Shown piece by piece: positions 5,455 through 12,185 of a DNA stretch of 12,185 nucleotides (position 1 is its first letter; every line of letters begins with the position of its first letter). Below the pieces are notes generated by a model. The model worked only from the letters and a program-made list of their open reading frames with translations. It made no database searches and was not told the DNA's origin. The stretch comes from an uncultured Bacteroidota bacterium (GTDB taxonomy: Bacteria; Bacteroidota; Bacteroidia; Bacteroidales; SZUA-534), in assembly GCA_937885735.1 (NCBI GenBank), contig CALABN010000235.1, positions 1-12,185 on the forward strand, in the 5' to 3' direction. The translations under genes and the position numbers were made by a program.

Positions 5455-7896
5455 ATGGACAAGAAGCCTAATAATCAACAGCAAACTGAGGAAAGTCTCG
5501 ATATAAAGAAATACATACAGATAGGTCTGAAAAACTGGCATTGGTTTGTAATGTCGTGTTTTGTATGCCTCTGCATCGCATTTCTTGTAAATAGATACAC
5601 AACACCTGTCTTTCAGGTAAATACAACCATTTTGGTTAACGAGGACAACGACAAGCGACAGATTCGTGCTGCTGCCGAGATGATTCAGACTCTGAACACC
5701 CTTGGCTCGGGTGTAAACCTGCAAAACCAAATAGGCCTGCTACAATCCTACCTAATTAACGAGCAAGTGCTTTCCGAACTCGAGTTCGACGTCAGCTACC
5801 ACCGTATTGGCCGTGTACACAACATTGAGATGTACTTGCCTAACCAGCTGAAGGTTGTTGTCGACACCACACATTTTCAAGACTACCTGACCCCACTAAA
5901 CATTAACATTCTTTCAGACAAGGAATTCCAGCTGCAATGCGATTTTTACGGCATCAACGAACGTATGCGTTTCGGCGACACTTACGAAGACGACAACTAC
6001 AAATTCACTGTCCTGATCCGCGACCCGCAAAAGTTCTTTTTGGACAATCCCGGCAACTACATTGTAACTCTCAACAACAGAAACGCTTTGGTCAATATCT
6101 ACAAAAACAAGGTGAAGGTAGAGCAAACCAACCTGAAAAGCACCATTCTGAAACTCACCACTACGGGATTTGTTCCAGAAGAGGCTTGCGACTACCTGAA
6201 CAAGCTCACCGAAGTGTACATCCGCTACGGCCTGAATCAAAAAAACGATGTGGTTTTCAATACAATCAAGTTCATCGACGAACAGATTGTCTCCATTGTC
6301 GACTCTTTGGACGAGACTGGCAGCGACCTGCAGAATTTCCGTTCGAGCAACATGATCATCAACATCACGCAGGAAGGCCAGCTGCTGTACAAGCAATTTG
6401 AAGACTTGAACACTCAAAAGGCCGAACTCATTGTTGAACAGAAATACTACGACTATATCACAGACTACCTTAACGACAAGCAAAACACTCAGACTGTGAT
6501 TGTCCCTACCGCCGTGGGCATCCACGACCAACTGCTGATAAACTTCATTATGCGCCTCAACACTCTGAACGAGGAACAAATGGCACTCAAGGCTCAATCA
6601 GTGAAATCGAACCCGAAACTCGACCTTATCAACTCTCAGATTGATGGCTTGAAATTGTTAATTTCGGAAAACGTCAGCAATCTTACAAAAACTAACACAA
6701 TAGCAATCAAGGATATAGACGGTCGCATATCGGAAATAAGCAAGCAGATTGAGAAACTACCTGCCAACGAACGCCAGCTGATGAACATTCACCGTAAATT
6801 CGACATCAACGACCAGATTTACACCTACTTGCTTGAAAAACGCGCCGAAGCCGGACTCAAACAAGCCGCCAACACCCCTGACGCTCAAGTTCTCGACTAC
6901 GCCCGTCCTGACCAGGCTGTCAGAATTGCGCCAAAGTCTAAAATCAACTACGCCATTGCATTCATACTTGGCTTGGCAATTCCTATCGGCATAATTATAC
7001 TTGTAAGTTTCTTCAACGACAGGATTCTCACACGCAAGGACATCGAGGACCGCACTGACGCTCCAATCCTTGGCGCAGTTGGCCACAATGCGGAAGATTC
7101 TGAATTGGTGATTTTTGAAAAGCCTCGCTCTGTCATTGCCGAATCGTTCCGTACCATAAAGACCAATATCCAGTACCTGATTCTGAACGACGGTCCAAAG
7201 ACCATTTCGGTGACTTCAACATTGAGCGGTGAAGGTAAATCGTTCTGCGCAAGCAACTTGGCATCCATAATGGCAATGACCAACAAGAAAACCCTTCTAT
7301 TGGGCCTCGACCTTCGCAAACCACAGATTCACAAAAATTTCAACATAAGCAACAGCACAGGCATATCGACATACCTGATAGGTAAGAACAGCATTGAAGA
7401 GATAATCAAGGATTCCGGACACCCGAACTTGTGGATTGCACCTACTGGTCCTATTCCGCCAAACCCGGCTCAGTTGATTGAATCGGAAGGAATGTCAAGA
7501 CTGTTTGATTATGCAAAGAAAAACTTCGACTACATCATTGTCGATACACCTCCTATCGCACTTGTATCAGACGCCTTGTTACTGTCAAAATATTCAGACA
7601 CAAACATTTTCGTCATTAGGCAAGGCTATAGTCTGCTAAACTCAATTGACGTGATAAACGACTTGAACAAGAACAAGAATGTACCAAACTTCAACATTCT
7701 CATCAATGACGCAGACGTTATTGACCGCTATGGCTACGGCCGCCATTACGGGTACGGATATGGCTACGGACATAGGCACAAGCACGGCTACGGATATGGC
7801 TACGATGGCTACTACTCGGATTCAAAGCCGACAATGCCTTCGTTGTTCAAGCGTCTTATTAAATTCCTTACTCCTAACAACATTTTCAAACCATAA
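5455..7896 (+). CDS. Wzc-family polysaccharide co-polymerase with BY-kinase domain (PCP-2a)
   Basis: An 813-aa inner-membrane protein controlling polymer length and export. TM1 is about residues 29-46. A large periplasmic Wzz-type, coiled-coil-rich domain follows, with a GNVR-like stretch near 440-485 (LPANERQL, LLEKRAEAGL). TM2 is about 497-520. The cytosolic tyrosine autokinase domain has Walker A TLSGEGKS (589-596, Lys595), Walker A' LLLGLDLRKP (614-623) and Walker B IIVDTPP (694-700, Asp697). In Walker A' the first Asp of the classic DxD is Gly617, which I recall as common in Bacteroidetes homologues. The C terminus carries 11 tyrosines between 759 and 787 in Gly-Tyr repeats, the probable phosphorylation cluster, then a basic tail. 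In this family cycles of phosphorylation and dephosphorylation govern oligomer state. No cognate Wzb or PHP phosphatase gene is in the window. Start ATG 5455. Confidence 0.96.
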   Translation: MDKKPNNQQQTEESLDIKKYIQIGLKNWHWFVMSCFVCLCIAFLVNRYTTPVFQVNTTILVNEDNDKRQIRAAAEMIQTLNTLGSGVNLQNQIGLLQSYLINEQVLSELEFDVSYHRIGRVHNIEMYLPNQLKVVVDTTHFQDYLTPLNINILSDKEFQLQCDFYGINERMRFGDTYEDDNYKFTVLIRDPQKFFLDNPGNYIVTLNNRNALVNIYKNKVKVEQTNLKSTILKLTTTGFVPEEACDYLNKLTEVYIRYGLNQKNDVVFNTIKFIDEQIVSIVDSLDETGSDLQNFRSSNMIINITQEGQLLYKQFEDLNTQKAELIVEQKYYDYITDYLNDKQNTQTVIVPTAVGIHDQLLINFIMRLNTLNEEQMALKAQSVKSNPKLDLINSQIDGLKLLISENVSNLTKTNTIAIKDIDGRISEISKQIEKLPANERQLMNIHRKFDINDQIYTYLLEKRAEAGLKQAANTPDAQVLDYARPDQAVRIAPKSKINYAIAFILGLAIPIGIIILVSFFNDRILTRKDIEDRTDAPILGAVGHNAEDSELVIFEKPRSVIAESFRTIKTNIQYLILNDGPKTISVTSTLSGEGKSFCASNLASIMAMTNKKTLLLGLDLRKPQIHKNFNISNSTGISTYLIGKNSIEEIIKDSGHPNLWIAPTGPIPPNPAQLIESEGMSRLFDYAKKNFDYIIVDTPPIALVSDALLLSKYSDTNIFVIRQGYSLLNSIDVINDLNKNKNVPNFNILINDADVIDRYGYGRHYGYGYGYGHRHKHGYGYGYDGYYSDSKPTMPSLFKRLIKFLTPNNIFKP
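7753..7804 (+). repeat. 16-bp direct repeat, 36 bp apart, in the kinase Gly-Tyr tail
   Basis: TACGGATATGGCTACG occurs exactly at 7753-7768 and 7789-7804, a 36-bp (12-codon) offset that keeps the frame. It encodes the YGYGY-type segments on either side of a His/Arg/Lys-rich spacer (HRHKH). Such an in-frame repeat can change in number by slippage and so alter the count of tyrosines. Confidence 0.85.
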
Positions 7897-7902
7897 GCAA
7901 TT

Positions 7903-8154
7903 ATGCTCAAGACACTTTTACTCACATTGGCAATTGTCGGCATAGCAATGCTGGGGCTGTGCTTCAACTTGGTTTTCAGGAAAAAACCATTTCCGGAAAC
8001 TCACGTCGGGCACAACAAGGAAATGAAGAAACGCGGAATAATGTGCGTAAAGGCCATGGATGCCCTTGAACAAAAAAAGGCTTGGGAAAAGCAAAACAGC
8101 AAGTATGCCAACCTGAAAATTGACAACCAGGCTTTTGAATCAGACAACGAATAA
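7903..8154 (+). CDS. Small single-TM membrane protein, unknown function
   Basis: An 83-aa protein with an N-terminal hydrophobic helix (about residues 3-24), then a short polar domain with FPETHVGHNKEMKKRGIMC (30-48) and a charged tail. I have the impression of a family of short Bacteroidetes membrane proteins sharing a HVG-NK-GI-C pattern, but I know no assigned function. It lies 6 bp after the kinase gene and 20 bp before the peptidase gene, so it is probably co-transcribed. The frame, its ATG 7903 and the low gap size support a real gene. The single Cys48 in a conserved-looking motif is the only residue that hints at chemistry. Confidence 0.75.
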   Translation: MLKTLLLTLAIVGIAMLGLCFNLVFRKKPFPETHVGHNKEMKKRGIMCVKAMDALEQKKAWEKQNSKYANLKIDNQAFESDNE

Positions 8155-8174
8155 CCACAAAACACCACAACTAC

Positions 8175-9386
8175 ATGAAATTTATCAACCATGCAACACA
8201 ATCTGTTGCACTTGCCATTACCTTGATTTCAACAACACAGGTTTTGGCACAGGAACAACAAACACACAAACTCGACACAGTTTATGGATTCGAGATGAAA
8301 GTTGACCTCCCTGCAACATCAGTCAAGGACCAATACAAGTCTGGCACCTGCTGGTCTTTTTCAGGCTTGTCTTTCATTGAATCAGAGCTATTGCGTACTG
8401 GCAAAGGTGAATATGACCTATCGGAAATGTTCATCGTGAACCGCGACTACCACGTCCGAGCAGTGGACTACATTCGTTGGAACGGCGCTAAAAGTTTTAG
8501 CAGTGGTTCAGAATGCGGAAATGTGTTCAACCGCATCAAGGATTTCGGCATTGTGCCACAATCTGTTTATGCTGGACTTAACTACGGAACCGACAAACAT
8601 CAAAACAGAGAACTGGATGCTTCGCTAACCGGTTACATTCAAGCAATCAACGCCAACACTAACGGCGTTCTGACAACAGCATGGCTGAAAGGCTTCGACG
8701 GTATTCTTGAAGCCTTCCTTGGCGAGATTCCAGAATCGTTTGAATACAACGGCAAGAAATACACTCCGATTGAATTCCGCAACAGCCTTGGACTCAACTT
8801 CGACGACTATGTTGAACTTACATCGTTCACTCACCACCCATTCTACTGCAGTTTTATACTGGAAGTGCAAGACAACTGGGAACTGGATCCAGCATACAAC
8901 GTAACTCTCGACGACTTGACCACAATTGCGTTCAACTCACTCGACAAAGGTTATACTGTTCTTTGGGGTGGCGACGTCAGCGAGAATGGATTTTCATGGA
9001 ACAAAGGTCTGGCCATAATTCCAAACAATGACATTGAAAGCGAAAAAGGCACTGACAAGGACAATTTCAAGCAAAGCAATGGCAGTGACGATCCTGTTTT
9101 GTTCGAGGATATGGTTCCCGAAATGACAATCACACCTGAAATGCGCCAATTGGCATTCGACAACCGCGAAACCACTGACGACCACGGAATGCACATAACT
9201 GGCTACCTTACTGACAAGAACGGAACACGCTATTTCAAGGTGAAGAATTCATGGAACACCAACAATCCTTACGACGGATATCTTTACATGTCTGAAAATT
9301 TCTTCAAGTACAAGACAATATCAATTTTTGTACACAAAAACGCCATTCCTGACGACATCAAGAAAAAACTCGGAATATCGAAATGA
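8175..9386 (+). CDS. Secreted C1B cysteine peptidase, bleomycin hydrolase/aminopeptidase C family
   Basis: A 403-aa papain-fold peptidase with a cleavable signal peptide (residues 1-25, ending VLAQ), so it acts in the periplasm or outside. The catalytic set is present: Gln53 and Cys59 in DQYKSGTCWSF (52-62), His337 in DDHGMHITGY (335-344), and Asn358 in YFKVKNSW (353-360). The C terminus ends AIPDDIKKKLGISK, resembling family members in which the terminal residues enter the active site and impose aminopeptidase specificity. At 403 aa it is somewhat shorter than the roughly 450 aa of cytosolic PepC. Start ATG 8175 gives a good signal peptide. Its stop overlaps the lgt start as ATGA (9383-9386), implying coupled translation. 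A role in peptide feeding or envelope protein turnover is inference only. Confidence 0.93.
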   Translation: MKFINHATQSVALAITLISTTQVLAQEQQTHKLDTVYGFEMKVDLPATSVKDQYKSGTCWSFSGLSFIESELLRTGKGEYDLSEMFIVNRDYHVRAVDYIRWNGAKSFSSGSECGNVFNRIKDFGIVPQSVYAGLNYGTDKHQNRELDASLTGYIQAINANTNGVLTTAWLKGFDGILEAFLGEIPESFEYNGKKYTPIEFRNSLGLNFDDYVELTSFTHHPFYCSFILEVQDNWELDPAYNVTLDDLTTIAFNSLDKGYTVLWGGDVSENGFSWNKGLAIIPNNDIESEKGTDKDNFKQSNGSDDPVLFEDMVPEMTITPEMRQLAFDNRETTDDHGMHITGYLTDKNGTRYFKVKNSWNTNNPYDGYLYMSENFFKYKTISIFVHKNAIPDDIKKKLGISK

Positions 9387-10228
9387 ATTTACTGTCAATA
9401 ACTTGGAATCCCGACCCTGTCTGGTTTAGCATCGGAAGCGTAAGTTTCAGGTACTACTCAATACTTTATGTAACAGGTCTTGTTTTTGCATATCTGATAA
9501 TCAACAAATTGGTTATGCGTGAGGGCAAGGATCGCGATTTTGTCGACAAGTTTGCCTGGTTCGTTATCATTGGATTGATAATTGGCGCCCGATTAGGCCA
9601 CTGTCTGTTCTACGAGCCAGGTTACTACCTCCACCACATTGTCGAAATGCTTCTACCTATCAAGGAAATGCCGACTGGCGGATACAAGTTTATTGGATAT
9701 CAAGGTCTTGCGAGCCACGGTGGTGCAATAGGAATATTAATAGGATTGTACCTGTTCTGCCGAAAATACAAGGTCAACTACCTGTGGATGGCCGACCGCA
9801 TGGTGCTTCCTGTCCCCCTGACAGCCACCTGCATCAGATTCGGCAACTTTATGAATTCGGAAATAATCGGTCAGCCGACAAACTCCGACTGGGGTGTGAT
9901 TTTTGAACGTGTCGACATGATTCCTCGCCACCCCTCACAATTGTACGAAGCCATTTGCTATTTGGCAATATTTGGCATACTAATTTGGTATTACAGGAAA
10001 AACTTCCCTAACCTGTACAATGGCAAGATTTTCGGTTTGTTCCTTATGCTGATTTTCGTAGCCCGTTTCATAATTGAATTTGGCAAGGAAGTGCAGGAAA
10101 GTTTCGAGCAGTCCATGACTTTCGACATGGGTCAATTGTTGAGCATTCCGTTCATCGCACTGGGCGTATGGCTGTTCTTCTTCAGAAAAAGTGAAATAAC
10201 CGCAGACCCATTAACAAAAAAGAAATGA
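9383..10228 (+). CDS. lgt: Phosphatidylglycerol--prolipoprotein diacylglyceryl transferase
   Basis: A 281-aa polytopic inner-membrane enzyme. It transfers the diacylglyceryl group from phosphatidylglycerol to the lipobox cysteine of prolipoproteins, the first step of lipoprotein maturation. The Lgt signature is clear: IRFGNFMNSEIIGQPT (151-166), with Arg152 matching the essential Arg143 of E. coli. Also seen are GLASHGGAIG (108-117) with His112 matching His103, ARLGHCLFYEP (69-79), HPSQLYEA (183-190) and the C-terminal MTFDMGQLLSIP. About seven hydrophobic segments are seen. It overlaps by 4 bp both the upstream peptidase gene and the downstream GH5 gene (ATGA each time). Two likely substrates, the Wza-type and GH5 lipoproteins, are encoded in the same run of genes. 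Confidence 0.97.
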   Translation: MNLLSITWNPDPVWFSIGSVSFRYYSILYVTGLVFAYLIINKLVMREGKDRDFVDKFAWFVIIGLIIGARLGHCLFYEPGYYLHHIVEMLLPIKEMPTGGYKFIGYQGLASHGGAIGILIGLYLFCRKYKVNYLWMADRMVLPVPLTATCIRFGNFMNSEIIGQPTNSDWGVIFERVDMIPRHPSQLYEAICYLAIFGILIWYYRKNFPNLYNGKIFGLFLMLIFVARFIIEFGKEVQESFEQSMTFDMGQLLSIPFIALGVWLFFFRKSEITADPLTKKK

Positions 10229-11187
10229 GGCATTTAAAGACATTATCGGCAATCTTCCTTGTGGCATTGTTGACAGGATGCAACTGCAAGCAACAGGCAT
10301 CCGCGCCTAAATATGGCACATTGTCGGTTGTAGGCACACAACTTGTAGGCAACGACGGACAACCAGCAATTCTGCGTGGTGTAAGTTATGGCTGGCACAA
10401 CTGGTGGCCTCGTTTCTACAATGAAGAATCTGTTCAATGGCTGAAAGACGACTGGAAATGTTCAGTGGTAAGGGCCTCAATGGGAGTTGAACCAAAAGGC
10501 GGTTATCTGACTGACAGAGACAGCGCTGTGGAAAATGTTCAAGCCGTTGTCAATGGCGCAATAAAAGCAGGCATCTATGTAATCATTGACTGGCACAGCC
10601 ATGGCATCCACACCAACGAAGCAAAGCAATTTTTCGGTACAATGGCTGAAAAATACGGCAACTGTCCTAACATCATCTGGGAAATATTCAACGAGCCTAT
10701 GTACCAGTCATGGAAGGACGTTAAGGAATATTCAATGCAGGTCATAGATACTATCCGCGTCCATAGCGACAACGTGATTTTGGTTGGCAATCCACATTGG
10801 GACCAGGACATCAACCTTGTTGCCGACGATGCCATTCAAGGCTACAGCAACATTATGTACACAGTGCATTTCTATGCAAGCACACACAAACAATGGCTCC
10901 GCGACCGTTGCGATTCGGCATTGTCAAAAAACATTCCTATCTTTATATCAGAATCGGCATGTTGCGAAGCCAGTGGCGACGGAACAATTGACCTTGAAGA
11001 ATGGAACACATGGATTGACTGGTGCGAAAACAACAACATCAGTTGGGTCATCTGGTCTGTCACTGACAAGAAAGAGACCTGTTCAATGCTGTTTCCTTCA
11101 GCAAGCAGTTTCGGACAATGGCAAGATGCTGATTTATCAGAAAGTGGAAAACTCACACGAGAAAAAATACGAAACCTAAATTATTAA
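10225..11187 (+). CDS. GH5 (subfamily 2-like) endo-beta-1,4-glucanase lipoprotein
   Basis: A 320-aa glycoside hydrolase family 5 enzyme with a lipoprotein signal peptide (lipobox LTGC, Cys19), so anchored to the envelope. Landmarks are PAILRGVSYGWHNWW (47-61), IDWHSHG (121-127), and the acid/base Glu157 in IWEIFNEP (151-158). Next come VHFYAST (214-220) and the nucleophile Glu243 in PIFISESACCEASGDG (238-253). The ending ISWVIWSVTDKKET, then DADLSESGKLTREKI, follows Bacillus Cel5A-type sequences closely, pointing to GH5_2. The residues after the nucleophile are ESA where this group usually has EWG. There is no carbohydrate-binding module. Likely reaction is hydrolysis of internal beta-1,4-glucosidic bonds. 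It overlaps lgt as ATGA and follows the export genes; it may act on dietary glucan or on a self-made polymer. Confidence 0.93.
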   Translation: MRHLKTLSAIFLVALLTGCNCKQQASAPKYGTLSVVGTQLVGNDGQPAILRGVSYGWHNWWPRFYNEESVQWLKDDWKCSVVRASMGVEPKGGYLTDRDSAVENVQAVVNGAIKAGIYVIIDWHSHGIHTNEAKQFFGTMAEKYGNCPNIIWEIFNEPMYQSWKDVKEYSMQVIDTIRVHSDNVILVGNPHWDQDINLVADDAIQGYSNIMYTVHFYASTHKQWLRDRCDSALSKNIPIFISESACCEASGDGTIDLEEWNTWIDWCENNNISWVIWSVTDKKETCSMLFPSASSFGQWQDADLSESGKLTREKIRNLNY

Positions 11188-11205
11188 CCACTAATACTTA
11201 AAATC

Positions 11206-11676
11206 ATGGCTAAAGAAATTCTCTACATCGATTTGAACTACATTCATCGCGTACTATCGCCAAAAACCAGATTTGTCACAATGTTTTCTGGTGCAATTAT
11301 TCTTGCAGCAGGTATATGGTGCATCTTGTCCTGCGACAACAACACTCCAATGTTGGCAAGCGGCATTCTGAACATTGTTGTGGGCACTTTGGCCTTCCTG
11401 TTTTCACAACGACGCCTTCCTGGTTTTGCCAAAAAGTTTATCCGTCTGTCTGAAAACTCATTGAAAATTAAGAACACCTGGTTCATTCCTCGCCACAAAT
11501 TCGTTTGGGACGACATTGAAAAAATAGAGATTAGCCGTGAAAGCATCAAAATCACTACCGACTATTCAAGCAGAATCAAGGTTTTCGACCTTATGGCAGT
11601 TTCTTATGACGACTACAACGTCCTACACAAACTAATGGTTGACAATTGCCTTTCACGCAACATCGATATGATTTAA
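11206..11676 (+). CDS. Two-TM membrane protein with PH-like cytosolic domain, unknown function
   Basis: A 156-aa protein not matched to a named family. Residues 22-42 and 48-67 form a hydrophobic hairpin with a short polar turn (SCDNNTPM). A basic patch, SQRRLPGFAKK (67-77), then suggests a cytosolic C-terminal half. That half (about 78-150) is beta-rich in pattern: FIRLSENSLKIKN, then KFVWDDIEKIEISRESIKI, then SRIKVFDL, ending in a helix. The 'ENSLKIK...W.DIEKIEI' run is typical of bacterial PH-like domains attached to two TM helices. Start ATG 11206 follows 18 bp after the GH5 stop, so co-transcription is possible. Function is not known. Confidence 0.8.
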   Translation: MAKEILYIDLNYIHRVLSPKTRFVTMFSGAIILAAGIWCILSCDNNTPMLASGILNIVVGTLAFLFSQRRLPGFAKKFIRLSENSLKIKNTWFIPRHKFVWDDIEKIEISRESIKITTDYSSRIKVFDLMAVSYDDYNVLHKLMVDNCLSRNIDMI

Positions 11677-11709
11677 CCAATCGCCATCACAGGTTAATTC
11701 TGCAAGACA

Positions 11710-12185
11710 ATGATATTCTACTTCTCGGGAACCGACAATTCTCTTTGGGTAACCAAAACAATATCAACCGATTTCAACGACAGCCGAATCATTGAAATGG
11801 GTTCATCGGTTGTAAGCGGGCAACCATTGAACTACAATGTTGAACAAAACGAGCGCATTGGGTTCATCTTTCCAGTCCATTCGTGGGGCATTCCTTGGAT
11901 TGTCAGGAAATTCATCGAGCAACTGAACATCGAAAATTTAGGCAACAATCTGATATACTGCATACTGACTTGTGGCGACGATTGTGGCTACACTGACCGT
12001 ATGTTCAACAAACTGATGCAGGGGAAAGGTTGGAAATGCAGACACATCTATTCTGTCCAAATGCCAAACACGTACGTTGTTTTCCCTGGATTCGACACTG
12101 ACCCCGAAGATTTGGAACAGAAGAAGAAGGACGAGGCTAAAAGCACTCTGCCTCGCATCGAGCAAGCCATAAACACCGACACCCC
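11710..12185 (+). CDS. EFR1-family flavodoxin/ferredoxin protein, 3'-truncated by window edge
   Basis: The frame is open from ATG 11710 to the window end, giving 158 complete codons. The N terminus IFYFSGTDNSLWV (2-14) resembles the flavodoxin phosphate loop of EFR1-type proteins, and ERIGFIFPVHSWGIPWIV matches the second strand-loop region. TCGDDCGYTDRMF and VQMPNTYVVFPGFDTD also follow the EFR1 pattern. In that family a C-terminal pair of 4Fe-4S ferredoxin motifs follows; it would lie beyond the edge. Asp9 stands where GTGN usually has glycine, so FMN binding could be changed. It starts 33 bp after the previous gene. Predicted to be a cytosolic electron-transfer protein; the partner is unknown. 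Confidence 0.85.
   Translation, partial: MIFYFSGTDNSLWVTKTISTDFNDSRIIEMGSSVVSGQPLNYNVEQNERIGFIFPVHSWGIPWIVRKFIEQLNIENLGNNLIYCILTCGDDCGYTDRMFNKLMQGKGWKCRHIYSVQMPNTYVVFPGFDTDPEDLEQKKKDEAKSTLPRIEQAINTDT

Noticed and set aside
5914..6597. 227-aa open frame on the minus strand inside the co-polymerase gene
   Set aside because: It is wholly antisense to a well-supported gene, shows Val/Leu-rich low-information composition typical of reverse-complement frames, and no recognisable domain or start context.
7679..7945. Thr/Ala/Met-rich frame over the Gly-Tyr tail
   Set aside because: Its repeats come from the GY codon repeats of the kinase read in another frame.
7903..8154. Small TM protein as NqrM-type (DUF539) factor
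   Set aside because: It has the short TM-plus-tail form, but only one cysteine follows the TM helix and the Cys-rich pattern of NqrM is absent; no nqr genes are in view.
11673..11697. Inverted repeat TTAACC/GGTTAA between the two-TM protein and the EFR1 gene
   Set aside because: A 6-bp stem with a 13-base loop, partly in the stop codon and without T-run; chance occurrence is likely in this AT-rich gap.

Overview
The window looks like chromosomal DNA from a member of the Bacteroidota, probably Bacteroidales. This rests on protein similarity recognised by eye: a Bacteroidetes-style Wza/Wzc exopolysaccharide pair with a Gly-Tyr-rich kinase tail, a DUF1987/SiaC protein, a secreted C1B peptidase and an EFR1-type flavodoxin/ferredoxin. 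A TAnnTTTG -7 box and A-rich translation starts without strong Shine-Dalgarno sites fit as well. All 13 genes lie on the + strand, most separated by 0-33 bp or overlapping as ATGA, so this is a densely packed one-direction region. I see no tRNA, rRNA, mobile element or CRISPR array.

Left block (1-4523): the 3' two-thirds of pheT, then an ADP-ribose macrodomain hydrolase, a SiaC-like DUF1987 phosphoprotein, a rhomboid intramembrane protease, a GmhB-like HAD phosphatase and a class IV aminotransferase-fold protein. These are mixed housekeeping and signalling functions. The last gene appears to lack the PLP-binding lysine and may be a pseudo-enzyme.

Middle block (4675-11187): a 151-bp gap carrying a Bacteroidetes-type promoter element precedes a run of six genes. 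They are a Wza-family outer-membrane export lipoprotein, a Wzc-family polysaccharide co-polymerase/BY-kinase, a small single-TM protein, a secreted bleomycin-hydrolase-type cysteine peptidase, the lipoprotein diacylglyceryl transferase Lgt and a GH5 endoglucanase lipoprotein. One theme is the envelope: Wza and the GH5 protein both have lipoboxes and are therefore substrates for Lgt. The GH5 enzyme may trim or release an exported beta-glucan, as cellulase subunits do in cellulose-export operons. No glycosyltransferase, Wzx or Wzy gene is present, so the polymer itself must be made elsewhere.

Right block (11206-end): a two-TM protein with a probable PH-like cytosolic domain, then the N-terminal part of an EFR1-family flavodoxin/ferredoxin cut by the window edge.

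No clear novel defence or mobile system is visible. The points most worth a second look are the lysine-less class IV aminotransferase, the export-pair/GH5/Lgt cluster, the Gly-Tyr tail of the kinase, and the SiaC homologue without visible Sia partners.
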